A stretch of 64,000 bases of DNA from Azospira sp. I13 (GCF_003112695.1 NZ_BFBP01000025.1:1-64000); one strand, 5' to 3'. Numbered from the stretch's first letter, positions 1-8,219 are shown. Numbers and translations: made by a program. Notes: a model not told the origin generated them from the sequence alone.

Positions 1-83
1 ACGATGCGTCAACCACCCCATGTGGGTCAATTTTATGTTGATGGGTGTTGTCTTAGCGGGTCAGTTTTAGGTTGTTGTTGACA
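1..83. mobile_element. Probable terminus of an IS21-family insertion sequence
   Basis: Two related blocks, GGGTCAATTTTA at 24-35 and GGGTCAGTTTTA at 58-69, precede a TTGACA end at 78-83. Repeated GGGTCA-type blocks finishing in TTGACA are typical of IS21-family termini. Only this end is inside the window and no transposase is visible, so the family call is by motif only. The neighbouring minus-strand ORF runs its last five codons into this block and stops there, which fits an insertion that cut the gene. Confidence 0.5.
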
Positions 84-1653
84 AGGCATCCTGGCCAAAC
101 CAAGCCGTCATGTCAGCCTGGGCCTTCTTCAGGGCAGACCCGTAGGGATGACTGGCAGACAGCCGATCAAGAAAGGCAGCAACCTTTGGCGCCTTGGCAA
201 CGAGAGCATCCGGCTGGGTCATCCATAGCCGGACACCTTCGGCAAACCCTTCGGCCAGCTTGCTTTGGTCGTAACTGATCCCCCGCATTTCCGCAGTCAG
301 CTCCTTGTCGGAACGTACTGCCCGGGAAATATCGGGATCACGAAAATCGATTAGATGGGCCATTTCATGGGCTGCCACCTCAAGGTCATTAGCCCGCTTG
401 ATTCGGACCTCTTCTACCCCTGGGCGAAAGAACCCCAATCGGTTCTTACCTGTCACCCTCCCCTCATAAAGGGAGCTATCCAGGGCCCGAGTAAAGTCCC
501 TGATGATGTTCTCCCGGCGCATGGGTGCAGGAAGCTCTGCCACGCTACCTGCACCGGCCGGCAGGCTTGCATCGTCCCGTAGTGGTACATAGTTCGCACC
601 GGGAGCAAAGTCACTCTGCCCCGGGATGGAACTGTTCAGCGTCTCATTGGAGATGGACTCCCCTGGCCCCCTCTTCACTTTCAGAGCCCCATCTTCCAGG
701 CTCGCAGAGAAGCTCGTGCCCATGGGCTCGTCTGACAGGGCTTGCTCAGCAACAGCCCGGGCGGGATCCAGGGGAATGGAGCCTTGCTCCGGCTTGTTGG
801 CTCGGATGCTCAAAACAGCAGCCTCACTCAGAGGGCCATCACGGGCATCAATTACCACCGGAGCCCCATTACCCTGTCGATGGATTACTTCCTGGTGAAG
901 CATGTCATCGGCGGGAATCGTGGGGCGATCAGCCCCAGGGGCATGCTCCTGGATCCGAGTTGCGGCATCATCAACGCGCCGCCCAGGATCTGCCCCCACT
1001 TGGGCCTCCTTCACCACGCCCTGAGCACCTATTGGGGAATAGTCCTCTAAAGGCCCCGACTTTTCTCCGATCGTAGATTGCCTTCCCGCCCGGCTCCCCT
1101 CCTCTACACCAGTGACATCTGATACAGAGTGCGCATCCGTAGCACCCCCACGTTTCCTGGGGCGCAGGGCCGGGTCTAGCAGCATCGGGGCGACATTCAC
1201 GGCGGTATCTACGGCTGTGGCAGCCAGAGGGCTCCCAGTCGCTGCGAGTGTCTTTCCCCCCAGCCATTGCCCAGCCTCGGCCAACTTCTCAAGAGGATAG
1301 GTAGCGATGCCTGCAGCCTGCCTTCCCATATCTCCCCGCGGCAGGTAGGTCATACCCTCCCCCACCTGGTGGACCACATCTGCCCCGCGCTTCTCCGTTA
1401 GGCCCAGAGCGTTACCGGTCTCGGTAGCCAGGCCGGCAAGGCCCGCCAATGGAAGTGCAACCGCCTGGGAGCCCAAATTCAAGGCCGCCTCCCCAATCGC
1501 TGTCAGCGGGTTATTGAGAGCGATGGCCTTGAGAGGGGATTCTTTCTGGGGTTCCCCTGCGCCCACCGGGGAAAAGCCCATTGGTTCTTTTTCTGCCAGA
1601 GGGACAAACCCCCTCTGCCCGGGACTATCTTGGTCTAGAGGAATGAAAGTCAT
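67..1653 (-). CDS. Phage virion-associated protein with a zinc-metallopeptidase-like motif, 3' end replaced by IS sequence
   Basis: The 528-residue reading starts at the ATG at 1653, just after the stop of the upstream gene; an in-frame ATG at 1686 overlaps that gene more. The N-terminal 180 residues are rich in Ala, Gly and Leu with long hydrophobic stretches, as in ejected internal virion proteins. Residues about 200-410 look disordered. Near residue 429 comes HEMAHLIDF, an HExxH zinc motif, and about 40 residues on EGFAEG could give the third ligand, as in gluzincin peptidases. The final residues LSTTT are encoded by the IS-like terminus, so the true C-terminus is missing. It follows two other virion-type genes on the same strand. 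Exact function is not recognised; the peptidase activity is inferred from the motif. Confidence 0.6.
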   Translation of the reverse strand: MTFIPLDQDSPGQRGFVPLAEKEPMGFSPVGAGEPQKESPLKAIALNNPLTAIGEAALNLGSQAVALPLAGLAGLATETGNALGLTEKRGADVVHQVGEGMTYLPRGDMGRQAAGIATYPLEKLAEAGQWLGGKTLAATGSPLAATAVDTAVNVAPMLLDPALRPRKRGGATDAHSVSDVTGVEEGSRAGRQSTIGEKSGPLEDYSPIGAQGVVKEAQVGADPGRRVDDAATRIQEHAPGADRPTIPADDMLHQEVIHRQGNGAPVVIDARDGPLSEAAVLSIRANKPEQGSIPLDPARAVAEQALSDEPMGTSFSASLEDGALKVKRGPGESISNETLNSSIPGQSDFAPGANYVPLRDDASLPAGAGSVAELPAPMRRENIIRDFTRALDSSLYEGRVTGKNRLGFFRPGVEEVRIKRANDLEVAAHEMAHLIDFRDPDISRAVRSDKELTAEMRGISYDQSKLAEGFAEGVRLWMTQPDALVAKAPKVAAFLDRLSASHPYGSALKKAQADMTAWFGQDALSTTT

Positions 1654-1660
1654 AGCGGTT

Positions 1661-2155
1661 TCAGCCGAAGACTCGCATTTGAGCAATTTGCAGTTTCAGG
1701 CGATCTCGTATTTCTTTGAGACTGGCGTTCAGCGACTCGATGCGCATTACACACATACTGTGGATCTGGGCATCACGCTTTAACAGCTTCTCTAGCTGCG
1801 GCAGAGCCAGTTCCAAGCGATCAATTTTCAGCATCAGCTCTTGCCGCCTTTCAAGCAGTTCATCGTCCTTTTCAAACCCATCCCCATCGATGAGGGCTTG
1901 AATAACGACGTTAGGCCGCTCAGCCTCAATCGCTGCCAGGCCGGCCCTAGCCTCAACCAAACTGTCATTGGCTACTTGGGATAACGTCCGAACTGCATTC
2001 GACTTTTCGAGTGTCAGGCGCTCCTCTTTCTCACAGCCACTCAGTTCCTCCAGGAGCAGTTTTACACCCGGGTCTTGATCAATCTCGTGATTGGCCACCT
2101 TGTGAAATTGCTCCCGAACTGCAGGGGGAAGCTCACGGATTTCGTTTTCGGTCAT
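1661..2155 (-). CDS. Coiled-coil phage protein of unknown function
   Basis: A 164-residue reading from the ATG at 2155, chosen because GGGGGGA lies about 7 bases upstream; an earlier in-frame start at 2185 lacks such a site. The start overlaps nothing essential and sits about 14 bases past the stop of the 367-residue gene upstream. The protein is charged and helical, with heptad-like Leu/Ile spacing over its C-terminal half (LMLKIDRLELALPQLEKLL), so a coiled coil is likely. There are no membrane segments and no recognised domain. Position between two virion-type genes suggests a structural or ejection role, which is inference only. Confidence 0.6.
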   Translation of the reverse strand: MTENEIRELPPAVREQFHKVANHEIDQDPGVKLLLEELSGCEKEERLTLEKSNAVRTLSQVANDSLVEARAGLAAIEAERPNVVIQALIDGDGFEKDDELLERRQELMLKIDRLELALPQLEKLLKRDAQIHSMCVMRIESLNASLKEIRDRLKLQIAQMRVFG

Positions 2156-2168
2156 CGAAAGTCCCCCC

Positions 2169-3272
2169 TTACCGGTAGTGGCCAAGCAGCTTGCCGTTTT
2201 GATCCAGGACCTCTATCCCCCGCTCCGTTTCCTTTCCTACGCGGTACTTGCTCATCGACGTATCGGCCTTGAAACGATCTAAGACATCGTTTCCGGTACC
2301 TGGAGAGGCCTTTCCTTGCGCCGGCGCCATTCCCTGCTGCTTGGCGTCAAACAACTCGTCATCACCAACCATGCGGCGATTTGCCAAAGCAACTGACTTC
2401 GCAAGCATTGGATCAAAGTCAGGATTTTGCCGCCCGGTCGAAGTGAAGTCGCTCGTCTTACGCTTGATATCGTCCTGACTCAGCCCAGAGATTGCCTGTC
2501 TGGCAGCGGCAATCTCAGCATTGCTGCGCTGCTGCGCCAGACTCAAGCCAGACCGTTCCGTAATCCGGGAAAAGGCAATGTCTTCCTGGCTGTCGATCCG
2601 CTTTTGCACCTGTTTATCTCGCAAGTCTTGCCCCCGACCGATCAAGCCAAGTCGCTCCCCTTGCAAATCCAATGCCCTGCTACGGAGTAGCAAATTCTGG
2701 TCATGTTGGTTGTTCCTCTGGCCAGCCATAACCACTTCGGCATTGGTCTGGGCATTCTGAACAGCAGCATCTTTGTTGAGCATGGCGGCAAGCACCTGGG
2801 CCCGGCTCCGGGAGGACATGTTTTTAAGCTGGTTCTCCATGTCCCATTTGGCGTGGATGGCCTGACTGTCAGCCGCTCCCGGGTTACTCATAAGACCTGC
2901 AAAGGCGCCGTGGTCGCCACGCATTTCTTGGATTTTTCGCATGTCTCGAATGGACTGCTCAAGCTGGGCGTTATTGCCGGCCAAGTCCCAGCCACCATCT
3001 TTGCTGGCCCCCGGGTCGCTTGAGAAACTATTGCCAGCAGAGGTGCGCCGCCCTTGCTTATCCACGTCCCCAGCAATTCCCCCCTGATCTCTGTCCGTAC
3101 CTTGCGGGGACAGGGGTGCTTTGGCTGCAGGCAGTGGCTTCAACGCAGGAACCATAGAAGAACCAGTGGCGCCCTTTGAAACAGGTTGATCCTGGTACTC
3201 CTGCTTTTGAACATTTCCAGCAATACGCTCCAGCTGCTGCTGCCGAGTCTCAAACTGATTGGGTAAGGGCAT
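2169..3272 (-). CDS. Putative phage virion or ejection protein
   Basis: A 367-residue soluble protein, very rich in Gln, Asn, Asp and Arg, with a helical central segment (about residues 100-280) full of alternating charged and small residues. Residues 1-95 are Pro/Gly/Ser-rich and probably flexible. No catalytic motif or membrane segment is visible. It opens a run of three same-strand virion-like genes and is preceded by two adjacent inverted repeats (3280-3340), the nearer ending 7 bases from its ATG. Composition resembles internal virion or DNA-ejection proteins of podovirus-like phages, but I do not recognise a specific family. Confidence 0.6.
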   Translation of the reverse strand: MPLPNQFETRQQQLERIAGNVQKQEYQDQPVSKGATGSSMVPALKPLPAAKAPLSPQGTDRDQGGIAGDVDKQGRRTSAGNSFSSDPGASKDGGWDLAGNNAQLEQSIRDMRKIQEMRGDHGAFAGLMSNPGAADSQAIHAKWDMENQLKNMSSRSRAQVLAAMLNKDAAVQNAQTNAEVVMAGQRNNQHDQNLLLRSRALDLQGERLGLIGRGQDLRDKQVQKRIDSQEDIAFSRITERSGLSLAQQRSNAEIAAARQAISGLSQDDIKRKTSDFTSTGRQNPDFDPMLAKSVALANRRMVGDDELFDAKQQGMAPAQGKASPGTGNDVLDRFKADTSMSKYRVGKETERGIEVLDQNGKLLGHYR

Positions 3273-3279
3273 GGTGGTC

Positions 3280-3340
3280 TCAAGAAAATGGGGATAAGGC
3301 CATTTTCTTGACGGTGGTTACAGAAACCGGTTTTTGTAAC
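3280..3340 (-). repeat. Two adjacent inverted repeats between replication and virion modules
   Basis: TCAAGAAAATGG (3280-3291) and CCATTTTCTTGA (3300-3311) form a perfect 12-bp stem with an 8-base loop. Beside it, 3317-3340 is a 24-bp palindrome with one mismatch: arms GTTACAGAAACC and GGTTTTTGTAAC. On the minus strand the palindrome directly follows the stop of the 110-residue gene, and the first hairpin ends 7 bases before the ATG of the 367-residue gene. Possible roles are a terminator, a late-operon operator, or an RNA fold over the ribosome binding site. Confidence 0.55.
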
Positions 3341-3673
3341 TCAGTTTTTTTCGTACCAAAGCCTCTTGAAGTAGGCCCAGCTCACACGAGCATTTGGCTC
3401 AACGCCATGCTTGTCACTAGTCCAGTCCTTTAGCGTCAAAGCATCGTCACCGTCTGGATCTTCGGTATCACGAAGGATTACGAATGCTTCCCTACACGAA
3501 TACCCTTCGGCTCGACGCTGCGCCACCTCACGCCGAAGCCAGGCAGCCAAGGAGGAGGATCGAGATCCTTTTGGCCGTCCCCCCATCTGTCCGAGCACCC
3601 TTGCCGCCTTGCTGGATTCCTCCAGCGACACGGAAGCTGCAGCCGCGGGGGGCATGAGTACTGGCACACCCAT
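3341..3673 (-). CDS. Small basic phage or island protein of unknown function
   Basis: A 110-residue protein. After a low-complexity Ala/Ser/Glu start, a basic segment GRPKGSRSSSLAAWLRRE resembles an AT-hook-like GRP core followed by an amphipathic helix, suggesting nucleic-acid binding. The C-terminus is rich in aromatic residues (WAYFKRLWYEKN). It begins 6 bases after the stop of the 134-residue gene and ends directly at the inverted repeat at 3317-3340, so it is probably the last gene of the replication module. No known family recognised. Confidence 0.5.
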   Translation of the reverse strand: MGVPVLMPPAAAASVSLEESSKAARVLGQMGGRPKGSRSSSLAAWLRREVAQRRAEGYSCREAFVILRDTEDPDGDDALTLKDWTSDKHGVEPNARVSWAYFKRLWYEKN

Positions 3674-3679
3674 GGCGGT

Positions 3680-4084
3680 TCACCGCTTTGGGGGCAGAAT
3701 CATCCAGGAGGGGAAACCATCCAACTTGGGGCAACACCGATAGAGCCGGCTTTCCCGCTGTCGGAAGTTCTCATCCTTCCTGGAAACCAACCGAGCTTCT
3801 ACCTCTCCCTGACCTACTAGCCTTAGCAAGGCCCGAGCCGCACAACGCCAAGGTATCAAGGCCTCCTCACCCACCTCGTGAGCACTGACCCACCTATTTG
3901 TCCGCTGCAAGACTTTCTTCACCTTGCTCTCCGCAACCTTATAGCGCTGAGCCCTAGACAGACGCTCAGATTGTTCATTGCGAACGACTTCCCTCTTGGC
4001 AGTTTCTGGAGGTCTATGGGAAATTTGCAGAGATGAAATAAGGGAGGCAATTGGCCTTTGTCGGAAGGGGAATCGCTCAATCAT
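3680..4084 (-). CDS. Small basic protein coupled to the DnaB helicase gene
   Basis: The start at 4084 is chosen because the ATG overlaps the dnaB stop by a few bases, the usual translational coupling in this element; the open frame runs further upstream only inside dnaB. The 134-residue product is strongly basic (many Arg and Lys). Its middle (about residues 60-95) reads like a winged-helix core: RTNRWVSAHEVGEEALIPWR followed by AARALLRLVGQGEVEARLV. A DNA-binding replication or regulatory accessory is plausible but unproven. Confidence 0.5.
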   Translation of the reverse strand: MIERFPFRQRPIASLISSLQISHRPPETAKREVVRNEQSERLSRAQRYKVAESKVKKVLQRTNRWVSAHEVGEEALIPWRCAARALLRLVGQGEVEARLVSRKDENFRQRESRLYRCCPKLDGFPSWMILPPKR

Positions 4085-5477
4085 CAAACCCCCTCCGGCC
4101 GGATCTAGTCGGCTTAGCCTGAGCTGCACGTGCGGCAGCTTCAGCAAATTCCTGCTGGCAGGCATCGCAGAACCTGGAAAACTCCCCTTGGAAGATAAGG
4201 CGCACATCACCTAGGGGCCCCATGCGCTGCTTACGGATAAGGATCTCGGCAAACCCTTTAAACGGACTGTCCGGGTTGTAGTAGTCATCGCGGTAGGCCA
4301 TGAGCACCACATCAGCATCCTGCTCGATACTTCCGGAGTCGCGTAAATCGGACAGCATCGGTCGCTTGTCAGACCGTTCCTCTACCTTCCGTGAGAGCTG
4401 GCTCAGCAGGATGATGGGGCAAGCCATTTCCCGTGCCAGCAACTTCAGCGCACGAGTAATGCCACCCAGTTCCTCGTTGCGGGTGTTGCCGTCGCCGCGC
4501 ATCAGCTGCAGGTAGTCGATAACAATCAGATCAATGCACCCCATACGCTGCCGCACTTTGCGGGCCGCTAGGCGAATACGCGCCACATGGGATAGGGTCG
4601 GATCATCGGCGATGACGAGCCGTTTCCCGGTAAGCCGTTCCAGCGATGCAGAAACGCGGTCATAGCTTGCGTCGTCAAGGTTGCCGGATCGTAGTGCCTG
4701 GGTGCTGATACTCCCGAAGCGGGCCATGCTGCGCTCGGCAAGCTGGGATGCGGCCATTTCCAGCGACACCACGAAAGCAGTGCCGCCGGCCACCGCCACG
4801 TTTTCGGCAACATTCACGGCCAGGGTGGTTTTCCCCATGCTCGGGCGGCCAGCGACGATAACGAGGTCTCCGGGGTGGAGGCCACACGTCAGTTGGTCAA
4901 GGTCGCGGTACCCTGTCGGCAGGCCGGAAATATGTCCACGTTTCTGGGAGCGCTGCTCCAGTGCATCCAGGACACCAGGCAGCAACTCGTCGATGCTTTG
5001 GGGTTCCCTACCGGCATTTCTGGCATCAGCCAGCCTCATTACTAGGCCTGTGACCTCTTCCACCAGGGTGCTCGTGTCACCACCAGTCGAAGTCGCAAGA
5101 TCGGCAATCTGATGGCCAATTGCTAGCACATCACGGCGCTTGCTACTTCCCAGGACCATTTCGGCATAGCGCCGGATGTTGGCGGCCGAGGGGGTGTTGT
5201 TGGCGATTTCGCCCAGGTACGCCAGGCCCCCGGTATGTTCAGCCTCGCCGGCAGCCTCCAGGGCATCAGCAACGGTAACCAGGTCGGCCGGCTGTCCACG
5301 GTCGAGTAAGCAGGCGATGTGGCGGAAAATGCGCCGATGATCGTCCCGGTAGAAATCCACATCACTCACTAGGCCGGCGATGCGCTCCCAGGCTGAATTG
5401 TCCAGCAGCAGGCTGCCCAGGACGGATTGCTCTGCCTCGATGGATTGCGGGGGAAGCAGGTGGCCTCGCGCACTCAT
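4077..5477 (-). CDS. dnaB: Replicative DNA helicase, DnaB family (phage/element copy)
   Basis: A 466-residue hexameric 5'-3' helicase of the element's replication module. The N-terminal primase-interaction domain opens with PPQSIEAEQSVLGSLLLD. The RecA-like domain carries Walker A GRPSMGKTTLA (about residue 210), Walker B IDLIVIDYLQLM and the downstream SQLSRKVEERSDKRPMLSDL segment with an arginine finger region. Length matches chromosomal DnaB. The start at 5477 is an ATGA overlap with the stop of the replication protein gene; an earlier start at 5510 would overlap more. A dedicated helicase beside a winged-helix initiator means the element probably directs its own replication. Confidence 0.92.
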   Translation of the reverse strand: MSARGHLLPPQSIEAEQSVLGSLLLDNSAWERIAGLVSDVDFYRDDHRRIFRHIACLLDRGQPADLVTVADALEAAGEAEHTGGLAYLGEIANNTPSAANIRRYAEMVLGSSKRRDVLAIGHQIADLATSTGGDTSTLVEEVTGLVMRLADARNAGREPQSIDELLPGVLDALEQRSQKRGHISGLPTGYRDLDQLTCGLHPGDLVIVAGRPSMGKTTLAVNVAENVAVAGGTAFVVSLEMAASQLAERSMARFGSISTQALRSGNLDDASYDRVSASLERLTGKRLVIADDPTLSHVARIRLAARKVRQRMGCIDLIVIDYLQLMRGDGNTRNEELGGITRALKLLAREMACPIILLSQLSRKVEERSDKRPMLSDLRDSGSIEQDADVVLMAYRDDYYNPDSPFKGFAEILIRKQRMGPLGDVRLIFQGEFSRFCDACQQEFAEAAARAAQAKPTRSGRRGFDD

Positions 5478-6289
5478 GCAGCCTCCCGGTGGTACTTGTT
5501 CTCGAGGCATTTGGCGAACCCACTGGCGGACATTAGAAAGTCGATGTCCGCCAGAAATGGCGGCTTTCCTGGCTGCGCTGATGTTCTCCCGGTCAGGAAA
5601 GCCGACTCACTGCACGTCTCGAAGAAGGTCCGCCAGGCAGCTAGGCCATCAGCACGACTGCTGTACCCGAATGGCTTGCATGTCAGGCGGGCGGCTTCCA
5701 GCCAACGGGCCTTGATCGATCCACGGCGCGACGAGTTGAGCACCTTGCATCTTGGATTGGTTGGCATGGCCTCGTGGTAAAGCGAGACGATTTCCTCTAC
5801 AGGACATGCCAGGGGGTCGCCGGCAGGCGACGTAGTAGTTATAGGGTTAAGGGAATCAGGAATCAGTAAGAGGGAATCAGCACGGCTAGTTCCGGGCTTA
5901 TCTGAGGCAAGTCCTGGGCTAGCCTGGGGCTTGTCTGAGGCTTGGCTGGAACCTCCCATGTCATCGGATGGTGCTGGTATCTCGCTTTCCTGCTCGCGGT
6001 GGTGCGGATTCTGGTGCTTATCGAAGTTAAGAACCTGGATGTACCCCTGCCCATCAATCCTGTAACGCAGGATGAAGCCGGCCTTGTGCAGTTCGTTCAG
6101 CATGTCGTCAACGCTGCCGTCGTCGTAGGGCAGAACCTCGGCGCGAATCCGCTTTGGTCGGTCTTCAAGGCGCCCGGCACGGTCGGCCAGGCACCAGAGG
6201 CCGGCGAAGAGAATCCGGGCCAAAGGCGAGCACTCCGCCAGTGTCTCGTTTTTGAAGAAGCCAGGCTTGAGGTTGCGGGAACGGGCCAT
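5474..6289 (-). CDS. Phage replication initiation protein (O-like)
   Basis: A 271-residue protein whose N-terminus MARSRNLKPGFFKNETLAE, followed by a GLWCLADRAGRLEDRPKRI segment, is the conserved start of many phage replication proteins. Residues 1-100 form a winged-helix-like DNA-binding region; a Ser/Pro/Ala-rich linker (about 105-150) leads to a C-terminal part with several Trp residues that may contact the helicase. It is coupled by ATGA overlap to dnaB downstream, which is how initiator/helicase-loader pairs are usually arranged. Origin binding and helicase loading are inferred. Confidence 0.75.
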   Translation of the reverse strand: MARSRNLKPGFFKNETLAECSPLARILFAGLWCLADRAGRLEDRPKRIRAEVLPYDDGSVDDMLNELHKAGFILRYRIDGQGYIQVLNFDKHQNPHHREQESEIPAPSDDMGGSSQASDKPQASPGLASDKPGTSRADSLLLIPDSLNPITTTSPAGDPLACPVEEIVSLYHEAMPTNPRCKVLNSSRRGSIKARWLEAARLTCKPFGYSSRADGLAAWRTFFETCSESAFLTGRTSAQPGKPPFLADIDFLMSASGFAKCLENKYHREAA

Positions 6290-6291
6290 GG

Positions 6292-6603
6292 CTATGCTCC
6301 CCGTCGCTGATCAACCCCAAACGGACAGGCCGCCATGCCACGCCGGGCGTAGGTTGCCTCCCTGCAACGCTCCAGGATGATCTGGACGGAGCGCGGATCG
6401 AAATCATGCAGGAAGGCCCAGCAGCGCCCATCCCGCCCCCAGACAATGGCAGGCGCTTCAAGCTGAAACGAGAACTGGAAGGGGCCGCGGATGTTCTCGT
6501 AGCGAACTGGCGCATGGAACTGGACCCGGAGCGAGGGACGGGCCACTCCAGACAGATAGGGTGGGCGATCAAACGAGGTGCGTCCGTGAATTTGTCGGCT
6601 CAT
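6292..6603 (-). CDS. Small phage protein of unknown function
   Basis: A 103-residue soluble protein rich in Arg and aromatic residues, with no signal peptide or membrane segment. It starts by ATGA overlap with the preceding helix-turn-helix gene and stops 3 bases before the ATG of the replication protein gene, so it is within a tightly packed operon. The tight packing supports a real gene; the function is not recognised. Confidence 0.5.
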   Translation of the reverse strand: MSRQIHGRTSFDRPPYLSGVARPSLRVQFHAPVRYENIRGPFQFSFQLEAPAIVWGRDGRCWAFLHDFDPRSVQIILERCREATYARRGMAACPFGVDQRRGA

Positions 6604-6989
6604 TTCGCACCACCCTGGATACTGTCCAATCCGAACTGCTCGGATTCATGCGCCCCCGTCGAGAATCCAGGGCGAGGCCATTCTGGAACCCCCAGAGAGT
6701 AGGCAGCAATGTTCCGCCGGATCCGGCCACGAAATACAACGCTGGGGCGAATTGTGGTCAGGATGTTGAAGCCCATGGCACGCATGCCATGAATCCGTGC
6801 TGCGGCCTGAGGGATCGCATGGTCAGCGGTCAGATGCAGAGACAGTATCGGTTGATACTTTCGGATCAGACCGAGTACCTGGGCGGCTTGTCCCGTTACC
6901 GTGGGCGTCGTACGATCGTTGCCTGTGAATGCAGCATTTGAGGCTGTCCCGGTGCCAGCCGGTGCGGCTTTTTTGTTGTTGGGGGTCAT
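6600..6989 (-). CDS. Helix-turn-helix domain phage protein
   Basis: A 129-residue protein beginning at the ATG at 6989, behind a GGGGGAAGG ribosome binding site; the open frame from 7043 would overlap the AlpA-like gene. Residues 35-95 carry QAAQVLGLIRKYQPILSLHL then an AIPQAAARIHGMRAMGFNI segment, the signature of the phage helix-turn-helix protein that often lies between AlpA-like genes and replication proteins. The C-terminus is variable. Likely DNA binding; whether it regulates or assists replication cannot be told from the sequence. Confidence 0.6.
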   Translation of the reverse strand: MTPNNKKAAPAGTGTASNAAFTGNDRTTPTVTGQAAQVLGLIRKYQPILSLHLTADHAIPQAAARIHGMRAMGFNILTTIRPSVVFRGRIRRNIAAYSLGVPEWPRPGFSTGAHESEQFGLDSIQGGAK

Positions 6990-7000
6990 GACCTTCCCCC

Positions 7001-7240
7001 TTATGCTGCTTTGCGGCTTTTTGCTATCTGAGCTTCCAGCCAAGCATCAATCTCTGACTCAACCCAGCCAATGGCATTAGCCCCGAGAGAGACAGGGAGG
7101 GGAAAGGTGGGATCGTAATAACCTGGATGTTTATGGTCCTGACGCATTTTTTTGTAAATGGTGGAGCGGGACAGCCCGGTACGAGCTTCTACCTCCTTGC
7201 GGCGCAGGATCACAATGCGGGGTTTCATCTGGTCGGCCAT
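7001..7240 (-). CDS. AlpA-family transcriptional regulator / excisionase-like protein
   Basis: A 79-residue protein. The ATG at 7240 follows an AAGGAAG ribosome binding site. The pattern ILRRKEVEARTGLSRSTIYK, then FPLPVSLGANAIGWVESEID, is the AlpA/MerR-like winged helix: recognition helix, then the GWxxxEI(D/E)xW end. AlpA proteins of P4-type islands and prophage CP4-57 activate or assist excision with a P4-type integrase. The element's own integrase is of that type, so a role in integrase control or excision is likely. Upstream lies a pair of TACATCTA repeats that could be its operator. Confidence 0.85.
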   Translation of the reverse strand: MADQMKPRIVILRRKEVEARTGLSRSTIYKKMRQDHKHPGYYDPTFPLPVSLGANAIGWVESEIDAWLEAQIAKSRKAA

Positions 7241-7299
7241 GTTCTTCCTTTGTGTATAGAAGGCCAACGCGTTCCCCGTTGGCATGGCTCGTTATTTTT

Positions 7300-7327
7300 T
7301 ACATCTAGACGATGTTTGCTACATCTA
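7300..7327 (-). promoter_or_regulatory. Direct repeat TACATCTA upstream of the AlpA-like gene
   Basis: TACATCTA occurs at 7300-7307 and again at 7320-7327, a 20-bp period (two helical turns), with the small palindrome CATCTAGACGATG between. The pair lies 60-87 bases upstream of the AlpA-like start and is the most AT-rich stretch locally. Helically phased repeats before a DNA-binding regulator suggest an operator, perhaps autoregulatory. No footprint or consensus is known to me for this site. Confidence 0.35.
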
Positions 7328-7381
7328 ACCGCAGGATGGACGCTATGCGCAAAGGTTCCTCTCTGCGCAGACGGGAAGCTT

Positions 7382-7876
7382 TTACGCCTCCCCTCTTTTT
7401 GCCTTTGAGACTATTTCTGCCAGCTTTTTGTGGCCTAGGTTAACAACGTTCAGCAACTCATTTGCTGCCTTCTGTGCAGATAGTTTCGGATCGATATTTG
7501 CCCTCCAGTATTTGATCGCATACTCAATCATCGCTTGATGTTCTGCATGTCGCTTTCTCGCTAGTTCAACGGCCGGCTCATTCGTAAGAGCACCCTTGGC
7601 CTCTGCAGCAACAACTAAAATCTCAAGAGCCGTAGAAAGATCAGTTTCAGACTCTGCATAACTGACCGCAAAAAAAGCAGCAGCAAGGCCTACATCAATG
7701 CCCCGGTGGGCCTCCATCCATTCAGAAGCATCCATTTCTGAACAGGCTATGTCCGCGAATGCTTTCTGCATTCGATCAACGTTTTCCTGGGTTCTATCTA
7801 GCCCAAATCTGCGCTTTGCTATTTCCCATAGCCCATCCTGAATTAAAGCTGCTTGCTGTCTAATTTCATTGATCAT
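7382..7876 (-). CDS. Hypothetical element protein
   Basis: A 164-residue, all-helical-looking soluble protein. The start at 7876 is chosen for the AAAGGGACG site just upstream; the open frame extends to 7927 without a better site. Composition is rich in Ala, Glu and Ile, with no transmembrane segment. Its base composition is clearly lower in GC than the chromosome genes downstream, consistent with cargo or recently acquired DNA. It lies between the S24-like cluster and the AlpA-like gene. No family recognised. Confidence 0.5.
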   Translation of the reverse strand: MINEIRQQAALIQDGLWEIAKRRFGLDRTQENVDRMQKAFADIACSEMDASEWMEAHRGIDVGLAAAFFAVSYAESETDLSTALEILVVAAEAKGALTNEPAVELARKRHAEHQAMIEYAIKYWRANIDPKLSAQKAANELLNVVNLGHKKLAEIVSKAKRGEA

Positions 7877-7980
7877 TAGCGTCCCTTTCGCGCCCCCCCC
7901 TGATTCGGTACCGCGCCGGCCGGACAAGGGGCTCCCGGTTTTCGCCCCGTCGGGCTAGGCGCGGCATACTCGATCAGCCA

Positions 7981-8049
7981 TTAAAGACCAGCTGCACTCG
8001 CTCTAGCCATCTCAGCGGGAGTCTTTGTCTGGAATTTAATCAGCTCCAT
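7981..8049 (-). CDS. Very small ORF overlapping the 59-residue gene
   Basis: A 22-codon frame (MELIKFQTKTPAEMARASAA, then GL) begins inside the end of the 59-residue gene. The start is coupled in the same way as other genes here, but the length is at the limit of what can be told from noise. It could be a remnant of a longer protein. Confidence 0.2.
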   Translation of the reverse strand: MELIKFQTKTPAEMARASAAGL

Positions 8050-8219
8050 TTTCTTTCCCCACTGAAACAACCGTCATCACAAGCGGAAAATTTCTTTTGC
8101 GTTCCATCTGGGAAGGTGATGATCATGGCTCCGCCCAGGGCTCCACTCTCTTGCACATACCGATTCAGCGCAGCCTGTATGGCTTTCTCGGGGTTGTAAT
8201 CAAAGTCGATTAGTTTCAT
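8040..8219 (-). CDS. Small hypothetical protein, coupled to the S24-like gene
   Basis: A 59-residue ORF starting MKLIDFDYNPEKAIQAALN and ending in a Cys-containing tail (ACDDGCF). The ATG at 8219 overlaps the stop of the S24-like gene as ATGA, indicating translational coupling. The pattern of an amphipathic helix followed by a short beta segment (GGAMIITFPDGT) looks like a folded mini-domain rather than chance. Function unknown. Confidence 0.5.
   Translation of the reverse strand: MKLIDFDYNPEKAIQAALNRYVQESGALGGAMIITFPDGTQKKFSACDDGCFSGERKWS

Noticed and set aside
3551-3563. A 13-base match (GGAGGAGGATCGA) to the T arm region of tRNA-Ala, considered as a second attachment site
   Set aside because: It lies inside a coding region, does not include the acceptor end and is short enough to occur by chance.
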